A DNA stretch of 7,952 nucleotides. It comes from Spirosoma sp. (GTDB lineage: Bacteria > Bacteroidota > Bacteroidia > Cytophagales > Spirosomataceae). Shown here piece after piece: positions 1 to 5,931 of this stretch. Positions within the stretch are counted from its first letter, which is position 1. Each line of letters starts with the position of its first letter. The stretch is from assembly GCA_028288385.1 (NCBI GenBank), contig JAQBNX010000529.1, positions 1-7,952 on the forward strand. The letters are read 5' to 3'. The notes below the pieces were generated by a model, which was given only the letters and a program-made list of their open reading frames with translations, ran no database searches and was not told where the DNA came from. The position numbers and the translations under genes were made by a program.

Positions 1-1
1 C

Positions 2-1906
2 ATTCAGGTTATTATTCGGGAAGCAGGCCGGAACCTGATTCAGATAGTGGACGATGGGGCCGGCATGACGGAAACCGACGCCCGCATGAGCTTTGAACGC
101 CACGCTACGTCTAAAATCCGCACGTCGGATGACCTGTTCCGTATCCGAACGATGGGGTTCCGGGGTGAAGCCCTGGCATCCATCGCAGCTGTGTCGCAAA
201 TTGAAATGCGTACACGCCGGGCCGAGGAAGAACTTGGTACGCTCATTCGCATTGAAGGGTCAGACATTAAAGCGCAGGAGTCAATTTCTTGTTTGCCAGG
301 AACGAATCTGCTGATTAAAAACCTGTTTTTCAACGTACCAGCCCGCCGTAACTTCCTAAAGTCGAACTCAGTGGAAATGCGGCACATCCTCGACGAGTTT
401 CAGCGCGTAGCCCTGGCCAATCCGGAGGTAGCCTTTTCGTTGTTCCATAACGATCAGGAGATTTATAACCTGCCCGCCGGGAAACTTAGCCGCCGAATCA
501 TCGACATGTTTGGCAAGACCTACCGGGAGCAGTTGAATCACTGCGACGAGCAGACTCCCTACGTAACCGTGCATGGCTACATTGGGAAGCCGGAGTCGGC
601 CAAGAAGGCCCGCAACGAGCAATTCTTCTTTGTCAACAATCGATATATCAAGCATAACTACCTGCACCATGCTGTGGTTGGGGCGTATGAAGGTACATTG
701 CCCGAAGGGAGTCATCCGTTCTATGTGCTTTTTATTGAAATCGACCCCTCGCATATTGACATCAACATTCATCCCACTAAAACGGAGATTAAATTCGATG
801 ATGAGCGCTCGGTATATGCCATCATGATGGCGGCCGTACGTAAGGCGGTGGGTGTGTATAACCTGTCGCCCTCGCTCGACTTCGAGTCAGATGTTAATTT
901 TTTATCGGGAGGCAGGGGTAGTAGTTCAGGAAGCGCGGGCCACACGGGCGCAAAGCCTGAACCCAAACCCATTACGGCATCATGGGCAGCGGGCGGACCA
1001 CCCAGCGCTCCAGCGCCTGTTACAGAGCCAGAGCGCCGTTCTACCGGTGCGGTATTATCGCGTAAAGAATCGTTAGATAGCGAAGCAGGTAAGAACTTCG
1101 ACTTGCCAAAACCCCGACCATCGGTCAATAACTGGCAAGCCTTATATGATGGCGTTGCCGGAAGCGAGCGACCTGCCAACGAGTCGCTCCAGCAGGAAAA
1201 TGGGGGCGACTGGCTGGGTCCTGCCCGCGTTGCTTCGGCGGCAGATGCCACAACCGAAAGCGAATCCGTTACGCTGGGAAGCCGGGTCAATCAACTAAAA
1301 GAAACCCTTGATAAGGAAGAAACGATCAGTCAGGCAATTATTGAGGAAGGCAACATTGTTCAGATACAGAACCGTTATCTGCTGGCACCGGTAAAATCGG
1401 GCATGCTTTTGATCGACCAGCGACGGGCCTACGAACGAATATTGTACGACCAGTTTCATGCCTCACTAACCACACGTAACGGAGCATCTCAGCAGTTGCT
1501 GTTTCCTAAAACCGTTACGCTTGACCCAGTTGATTTTCAATTAGCGACCGACCTGCGCGACGACTTAATTAATCTGGGCTTTGAATTTGATGAATTGGGA
1601 CAACAGACGTTCGTGATTCGGGGCATCCCTACGCTAACCATGGGCGAAAACGAAGAAGAACTCTTTGCTAACTTACTGGCACAGCTTCGGGCTGATACGG
1701 GTCGGCTGAAGCTGGACCGGGCTGACTCATTGGCCCGCTCACTGGCCCGGCGGTCGTCCATGCGCCACGCCAATCACCTCAGTGCCACTGAGCGAAAAGC
1801 CCTAATCGACCAGTTGTATGCCTCGACTAACCCAAGTTATACGCCTACCGGCGACGTAGTAATGGTTGTCTTGACATTGGATAAAATAGCGGGACTTTTT
1901 CGCTGA
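2..1906 (+). CDS. mutL: DNA mismatch repair protein MutL (5' end outside window)
   Basis: MutL is the ATP-driven mediator of methyl-independent mismatch repair: it links MutS bound at a mismatch to strand removal. The frame is open from the left edge, and 634 residues are visible. Comparison with E. coli MutL suggests about 40 N-terminal residues are missing, including the helix with the catalytic Glu. The GTG at 47 is an internal Val codon, not the start. Visible GHKL ATPase motifs are VDDGAGM (from nt 47; most MutLs have DNGxG), the lid motif ERHATSKI, GFRGEAL (155-175), and NVPARRNFLKS near nt 330-360. The transducer domain ends with the HPTKTEIKF ATP-contact segment near nt 770-795. A Gly/Ser/Pro/Ala-rich linker (about nt 900-1300) leads to the dimerisation domain (about nt 1320-1900). 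That domain has a degenerate endonuclease site: DQRRAYERILYD at 1415-1450 replaces DQHAxxExxxxE, and the downstream Cys/His ligands are replaced. The family assignment is very secure. Loss of nuclease function is inferred. The first rhomboid gene follows after 38 bases on the same strand. Confidence 0.97.
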   Translation: MQVIIREAGRNLIQIVDDGAGMTETDARMSFERHATSKIRTSDDLFRIRTMGFRGEALASIAAVSQIEMRTRRAEEELGTLIRIEGSDIKAQESISCLPGTNLLIKNLFFNVPARRNFLKSNSVEMRHILDEFQRVALANPEVAFSLFHNDQEIYNLPAGKLSRRIIDMFGKTYREQLNHCDEQTPYVTVHGYIGKPESAKKARNEQFFFVNNRYIKHNYLHHAVVGAYEGTLPEGSHPFYVLFIEIDPSHIDINIHPTKTEIKFDDERSVYAIMMAAVRKAVGVYNLSPSLDFESDVNFLSGGRGSSSGSAGHTGAKPEPKPITASWAAGGPPSAPAPVTEPERRSTGAVLSRKESLDSEAGKNFDLPKPRPSVNNWQALYDGVAGSERPANESLQQENGGDWLGPARVASAADATTESESVTLGSRVNQLKETLDKEETISQAIIEEGNIVQIQNRYLLAPVKSGMLLIDQRRAYERILYDQFHASLTTRNGASQQLLFPKTVTLDPVDFQLATDLRDDLINLGFEFDELGQQTFVIRGIPTLTMGENEEELFANLLAQLRADTGRLKLDRADSLARSLARRSSMRHANHLSATERKALIDQLYASTNPSYTPTGDVVMVVLTLDKIAGLFR

Positions 1907-1944
1907 TAATTGAGTTAAAGAAAGTAAATTGTCTGTCGAAACGA

Positions 1945-2727
1945 ATGTTTGCTCTTACCCCGGTTGTCCGAGTATTATTAATTTTAAACGTACTTGTCTT
2001 TTTCGTTACTAACGATAACGTCATTCAGCAGTTTGGGCTGCACTCGTTTCTGTCAGATCAGTTCAATCCCATACAGTTGCTTACGCATATGTTTCTGCAT
2101 GGGGGTTTTGGTCATCTCCTGAGTAACATGTTCGGGCTGATCGTATTTGGACCAATGCTGGAGCGTTTTTGGGGACAAAAGCGGTTTACGTTTTTTTATT
2201 TTTTCTGTGGTATTGGAGCCGCTCTCTTGTTTTCGGGTATTAGTTATTACGAGATGAGTGGTGTTTACGAGTCTGTCAGGGATTACCGGGCTGATCCAAC
2301 CCCGGACAATTTTATTGCTTTTTTTACGCAACATGGGAGTGGGTCCTTATACGATCAGCTGGCTGGATTTATCGACCGGTTTGATGCACAGCCAACCAAT
2401 CAGCAGTATATAGACGGCAGCTTGCAGATCGTGAACCGTTATTACAATGATGAGCTCAATCAACCCATGGTGGGTGCGTCGGGTGCAATTTTTGGCGTGA
2501 TCATGGGCTTTGGGTTATTGTTTCCAAACACTCAGTTATTTTTGTTGTTTCCACCTATACCGGTTAAGGCAAAATACCTCGTTATCTTCTACGGAGCTTA
2601 CGAGCTTTATTCAGGTGTTTACAGAGCACAATCTGACAACGTAGCGCACTTTGCCCATATTGGCGGTATGTTGTTCGCATTTATATTAATTAAATACTGG
2701 GGTTCACAACGGAAAACATTCTATTAG
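1945..2727 (+). CDS. Rhomboid family intramembrane serine protease (first of a tandem pair)
   Basis: This 260-residue polytopic inner-membrane protein is a rhomboid protease, which cleaves transmembrane segments of other membrane proteins. Six hydrophobic segments lie at about residues 6-22, 50-72, 80-99, 177-193, 208-226 and 233-251. The catalytic dyad is intact: Ser179 in GASG at the start of TM4, and His238 in AHIGG in TM6. His57 and Asn61 (HLLSN, TM2) supply the expected oxyanion side chains. A hydrophilic insert of about 75 residues (roughly 101-174), much longer than the equivalent loop of E. coli GlpG, separates TM3 and TM4 and should face the periplasm. The ATG at 1945 is chosen because TM1 begins within a few residues, as expected for a minimal rhomboid. 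There is no clear Shine-Dalgarno sequence, which is normal for Bacteroidota. The gene lies 38 bases after mutL and virtually abuts the second rhomboid gene, suggesting one transcript. The substrate is unknown. Confidence 0.93.
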   Translation: MFALTPVVRVLLILNVLVFFVTNDNVIQQFGLHSFLSDQFNPIQLLTHMFLHGGFGHLLSNMFGLIVFGPMLERFWGQKRFTFFYFFCGIGAALLFSGISYYEMSGVYESVRDYRADPTPDNFIAFFTQHGSGSLYDQLAGFIDRFDAQPTNQQYIDGSLQIVNRYYNDELNQPMVGASGAIFGVIMGFGLLFPNTQLFLLFPPIPVKAKYLVIFYGAYELYSGVYRAQSDNVAHFAHIGGMLFAFILIKYWGSQRKTFY

Positions 2728-2729
2728 TG

Positions 2730-3656
2730 ATGAGCGGGTTGTTCGATGATTTTCGGAGCGAATTCAGCAAGCCCAACAATACGTTGGTGCAATTGATACT
2801 TATTAATACGGTCGTGTTTCTGACATTGTTGCTGGCAAAGGCCGGGCTCATGATGGCTCAGAATACGCACATGTATAATATTATTATGGCTCAGCTTATG
2901 ATTCCATCTGGAATCAGAAGCTTTCTGTATAAGCCCTGGACACTGATTACCTATTTTTTTACGCATGATGACATCTTCCACATCCTGTACAATATGCTTT
3001 TTTTGTACTGGTTTGGTAAGCTGATTGATGAATACCTGGGCAACCGTCGTCTGGTTGGTCTTTATATGATGGGGGGCATAGCAGGTGGCCTGCTTTTTCT
3101 ACTCATGTATAACACGGTTCCCTATTTTCAGGGCCTATCCGACACCGGCAAGATGCTGGGCGCGTCGGCAGCTGCGTTTTCCGTAGCCGTGGGAGCTGCT
3201 ACATTACTGCCAAATTACACGTTTCATCTCTTGTTTTTTGGACCGGTTCGGATCAAATACATTGTTTTCTTTTTTATTACCTTCTCAATAGCTAAGGCCG
3301 TAGGGGGTAATAATGTTGGTGGTGAATTGTCGCATATAGGAGGAGCTTTAATGGGTTTTTTCTACGTAAAGCTGCTTCAAAACGGTACCGATATTGGCCG
3401 TCCAATTTATTGGTTAATGGAAAGCTGGAGTAGTATTTTTCGGCCAATGCCTGCTGTGAAAGTATCTTACCGGCAACGGAGCAATGCCAGCACGCAAGCC
3501 AGCCCGTTTGCTTCGGCTAGTGGTTCTTCGTCCACTTTGTCGACGCCCGACCAAGACGAAGTAGATATGATTTTAGACAAAATATCCCGCTCTGGTTACG
3601 AAAGTTTAACCCGCGAGGAAAAGCAAAAGCTGTTTCGGGCCAGTCAGCGAAATTGA
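2730..3656 (+). CDS. Rhomboid family intramembrane serine protease with C-terminal cytoplasmic module
   Basis: This second rhomboid has 308 residues counted from ATG 2730. A GTG at 2727 overlaps the previous stop (TAGTGATG) and would add one residue; ATG is preferred. TM segments are at about 18-38, 76-97, 107-128, 144-162, 175-190 and 199-217. The dyad candidates are Ser146 in GASA and His202 in SHIGG. His84 and Asn88 (HILYN) match the TM2 motif. The Gly after the serine, near-invariant in GxSG, is Ala here, so activity is likely but not certain. Extra length lies between TM1 and TM2 (about 39-75), unlike the first copy, so the two are diverged paralogues rather than a recent duplication. 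After TM6 comes a Ser/Ala/Thr-rich tail (about 250-273), then a short charged helical module (about 275-306: DEVDMILDKI, then LTREEKQKLF). This resembles the small C-terminal domain seen on Bacteroidota rhomboids (I recall DUF6576, from memory). Topology places it in the cytoplasm. A strong terminator follows. Confidence 0.93.
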   Translation: MSGLFDDFRSEFSKPNNTLVQLILINTVVFLTLLLAKAGLMMAQNTHMYNIIMAQLMIPSGIRSFLYKPWTLITYFFTHDDIFHILYNMLFLYWFGKLIDEYLGNRRLVGLYMMGGIAGGLLFLLMYNTVPYFQGLSDTGKMLGASAAAFSVAVGAATLLPNYTFHLLFFGPVRIKYIVFFFITFSIAKAVGGNNVGGELSHIGGALMGFFYVKLLQNGTDIGRPIYWLMESWSSIFRPMPAVKVSYRQRSNASTQASPFASASGSSSTLSTPDQDEVDMILDKISRSGYESLTREEKQKLFRASQRN

Positions 3657-3718
3657 TTGGGGAATTTAATAGTTATAATGAACCTCTTTCCGTTGGTTTG
3701 AGTAACTAAGTCCCTTAA

Positions 3719-3775
3719 AAAAACAAAGTCCGTCATTGCCTGAAGAAGTTCAGATCAATGACGGACTTTGTTTTT
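3719..3775 (+). terminator. Strong, apparently bidirectional intrinsic terminator after the rhomboid genes
   Basis: A perfect 20-base-pair inverted repeat pairs 3719-3738 with 3756-3775. Inside it, CTGAA (3740-3744) pairs with TTCAG (3749-3753) around a GAAG tetraloop, so the whole folds as one long hairpin with a small internal bulge. The right arm ends in five Ts and the left arm begins in an A-run (3717-3723), so both strands give a hairpin closed by a U-rich tail. It lies 63 bases past the second rhomboid stop and 116 bases before dxs, as expected for the end of the mutL-rhomboid transcript. Confidence 0.85.
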
Positions 3776-3796
3776 ACAATTCCTTAAAAAATGGAG

Positions 3797-3804
3797 TAAC
3801 TTCG
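3797..3804 (+). promoter_or_regulatory. Candidate -7 element for dxs (TAACTTCG)
   Basis: TAACTTCG matches the Bacteroidota -7 consensus TAnnTTTG with one mismatch and sits 22 bases after the terminator hairpin. A TTTG at 3767-3770 could act as -33, but the 26-base gap is longer than usual and the TTTG lies inside the hairpin. Transcription from here would give a leader of roughly 80 bases containing a small hairpin (CATCGG 3815-3820 with CCGATG 3829-3834). Weak support; it competes with the site at 3850-3857. Confidence 0.25.
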
Positions 3805-3849
3805 TTGTGTAAAGCATCGGAGCGACCACCGATGAAACATTGTATTCTA

Positions 3850-3857
3850 TACGTTTG
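3850..3857 (+). promoter_or_regulatory. Candidate -7 element for dxs (TACGTTTG)
   Basis: TACGTTTG is an exact match to the Bacteroidota -7 consensus TAnnTTTG, 33 bases before the dxs ATG, which would give a short leader. No TTTG-like -33 box is visible at the usual distance upstream (about 3827-3833), so this rests on one short motif. dxs should have its own promoter because a terminator separates it from the rhomboid genes. Confidence 0.35.
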
Positions 3858-3890
3858 TTGTTGTAACACAGACGCATACCTGTCATCAAC

Positions 3891-5825
3891 ATGCTGATTA
3901 CCCCCGGCAGTCTTTTAGCCACGATCAACACCCCCGACGATCTTCGTAAACTCGACAAATCCCGATTGCCACAGGTAGCCGATGAACTTCGCCAGTTTAT
4001 TATTGACGATGTATCTGTTTACGGTGGACATTTTGGGGCAAGTCTGGGTGTTGTTGAATTAACCGTTGCCCTGCACTACGTATTCAATACGCCCGATGAC
4101 CAGTTGGTTTGGGATGTGGGTCATCAGGCATACGGCCACAAAATTCTGACTGGACGGCGCGACCGCTTTCATACAAACCGATTTTACAAAGGGCTTTCGG
4201 GGTTCCCAAAACGTAAAGAAAGTGAGTACGACTCGTTTGGAGTTGGGCACTCGTCTACGTCAATCTCGGCGGCTCTGGGTATGGCCGTGGCTTCGCAATT
4301 ACAAGGTAATACGCAACGCAATCACATCGCTGTCATTGGCGACGGTGCGTTGACGGCGGGCGAAGCTTTTGAGGGAATGAATCACGCTGGTGCCACAGAC
4401 AGCAACCTGCTTATCGTGTTAAACGATAACTGCATGAGTATCGACCCGAACGTTGGGGCGCTGCGCGAATACCTGACCGACATAACGACCTCCCAAACCT
4501 ACAATCGCGTTAAAGACGAGGTCTGGAACCTGCTGGGTAAGATGAACAAACTGGGCAAAACTGCTCAGGATTTAGTATCACAGGTGCAGTCGGGCGTTAA
4601 AAGTTCATTGCTGGAGCAGAGCAACCTGTTCGAATCATTAAACCTGCGTTATTTCGGCCCAATTGATGGCCACGACATTGATCACCTGGTGAGTGTTTTG
4701 GACGACCTTAAGTATATTCCCGGTCCCAAACTCCTGCACGTGCTCACCGTTAAAGGCAAAGGCTATGCCCTGGCCGAGAAGGATCAGACCAAGTGGCATG
4801 CACCCGGCCTGTTCGATAAAGTAACGGGCGAGATTAAGAAGAAAATTTATGATTCTCCCCAACCACCTAAGTACCAGGATGTGTTTGGGCATACGCTGGT
4901 CGAGCTGGCAGAGGCAAACAGACGCATTGTAGGCGTCACACCTGCTATGCCATCGGGTTCATCCATGAATATCATGATGAAGGTCATGCCTACGCGGGCT
5001 TTCGACGTGGGCATAGCCGAGCAACATGCCGTTACGTTCTCGGCTGGTATGGCTACGCAGGGCGAAGTGGTGTTTTGTAACATCTATTCGACTTTCATGC
5101 AGCGGGCCTATGACCAGGTTATCCACGATGTTTGCATTCAGGAACTACCGGTTATCTTCTGCCTCGACCGCGCCGGTTTTGCCGGAGCCGACGGACCAAC
5201 GCACCACGGGGCCTATGATCTAGCTTACATGCGCTGCATTCCGAACATGATTGTGGCTGCGCCCATGAACGAGCAGGAGCTACGCAACATGATGTTTACC
5301 GCCCAGTCGGACGAGGTGCAACAGGGTACACGGGCTTTCACAATCCGCTACCCGCGGGGCGAAGGCGTAATGCCAAACTGGCGTACACCGCTCGAAAAAC
5401 AAGTGATTGGTAAAGGGCGACTGATTAGCGATGGCGAGGACGTAGCGATACTGAGCATTGGTCATATTGGCAACTATGCCATTGAGGCCACCCAAATGCT
5501 GGTAAAAGAGGGCATTCGTCCCGCGCACTTTGATATGCGCTACGTGAAACCCATCGACGAAACACTGCTACACCAGATTTTTAGCCGGTTCGACCGGATT
5601 ATTACCGTTGAGGATGGGTGTGTAATGGGCGGGTTTGGTAGCGCGGTGCTGGAATTTATGGCCAACCATGGATACATGGCCCGCGTCAAACGGTTAGGCA
5701 TTCCCGACATGGTAATTGAGCATGGTGAACAAATTGAACTACAGCATGAGTGCGGCTTCGACCTGCAGGGCATAGCCGAAGCGGTTCGCGAGCTACTCTT
5801 CACCGGCCGAACTGTGATAGCTTAA
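3891..5825 (+). CDS. dxs: 1-deoxy-D-xylulose-5-phosphate synthase
   Basis: DXS joins pyruvate and glyceraldehyde 3-phosphate, with thiamine diphosphate and Mg2+, to make 1-deoxy-D-xylulose 5-phosphate. This is the entry step of the MEP isoprenoid pathway, and it also supplies thiamine and pyridoxal synthesis. The 644-residue length is normal for the family. The N-terminal ThDP domain carries GGHFGASLG (His47), DVGHQAYGHKIL (75-86) and the GDG...NDN cofactor motif (GDG at 150-152, NDN at 178-180). The pyrimidine-binding domain has GIAEQH with the conserved Glu377, and RAG...GADGPTHHG (427-440) with substrate-contact Arg427, Asp434 and His438. The C-terminal transketolase fold runs from about 503 to the end. 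No motif is missing. ATG 3891 puts the family-typical LLATINTP...LRKL segment at the N-terminus, and no earlier in-frame start is needed. There is no clear Shine-Dalgarno. The gene stands alone after a terminator; lysC follows after 106 bases and may be co-transcribed. Confidence 0.98.
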   Translation: MLITPGSLLATINTPDDLRKLDKSRLPQVADELRQFIIDDVSVYGGHFGASLGVVELTVALHYVFNTPDDQLVWDVGHQAYGHKILTGRRDRFHTNRFYKGLSGFPKRKESEYDSFGVGHSSTSISAALGMAVASQLQGNTQRNHIAVIGDGALTAGEAFEGMNHAGATDSNLLIVLNDNCMSIDPNVGALREYLTDITTSQTYNRVKDEVWNLLGKMNKLGKTAQDLVSQVQSGVKSSLLEQSNLFESLNLRYFGPIDGHDIDHLVSVLDDLKYIPGPKLLHVLTVKGKGYALAEKDQTKWHAPGLFDKVTGEIKKKIYDSPQPPKYQDVFGHTLVELAEANRRIVGVTPAMPSGSSMNIMMKVMPTRAFDVGIAEQHAVTFSAGMATQGEVVFCNIYSTFMQRAYDQVIHDVCIQELPVIFCLDRAGFAGADGPTHHGAYDLAYMRCIPNMIVAAPMNEQELRNMMFTAQSDEVQQGTRAFTIRYPRGEGVMPNWRTPLEKQVIGKGRLISDGEDVAILSIGHIGNYAIEATQMLVKEGIRPAHFDMRYVKPIDETLLHQIFSRFDRIITVEDGCVMGGFGSAVLEFMANHGYMARVKRLGIPDMVIEHGEQIELQHECGFDLQGIAEAVRELLFTGRTVIA

Positions 5826-5841
5826 GCAATAATACGTTGGT

Positions 5842-5913
5842 GACACCGATTAAGCGGGTCTGCACTGATTTTGTTAACTATGACAATCAGCGTAAACCCG
5901 CCGAATCGGTGTC
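5842..5913. repeat. 72-base imperfect palindrome between dxs and lysC
   Basis: GACACCGATT (5842-5851) pairs with AATCGGTGTC (5904-5913). After a 2x2 mismatch, GCGGGT (5854-5859) pairs with ACCCGC (5896-5901). A weak stretch follows, then CTGATT (5865-5870) pairs with AATCAG (5885-5890), and GT (5873-5874) pairs with AC (5883-5884). The loop is TAACTATG. By my count there are 27 pairs, one of them G-U. No T-run follows (GTTTCGTATAAA), so it is a poor intrinsic terminator. It fills most of the gap and ends 18 bases before the lysC ATG. It could be a dispersed REP-like element, a leader structure for lysC, or a processing or transcript-end signal for dxs. The structure is seen directly; the role is unknown. 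Confidence 0.75.
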
Positions 5914-5931
5914 GTTTCGTATAAATCTGTT

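Noticed and set aside
47..49. GTG at 47 as the start of mutL
   Set aside because: The frame is open to the left edge and encodes conserved MutL sequence (IQVIIREAGRNLIQIVDDG), so this GTG is an internal valine.
769..1290. Long open frame on the - strand inside mutL (173 codons)
   Set aside because: It overlaps the mutL linker and C-terminal coding region, has low-complexity composition and no recognisable domain; it is a shadow frame.
901..1300. Gly/Ser/Pro/Ala-rich stretch in mutL as an insertion or repeat
   Set aside because: MutL proteins normally have a variable low-complexity linker here; I see no clear repeat unit or break in reading frame.
5876..5883. TAACTATG as a lysC promoter -7 element
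   Set aside because: It has a mismatch to TAnnTTTG, lies mostly in the loop of the palindrome and lacks a convincing -33 partner.
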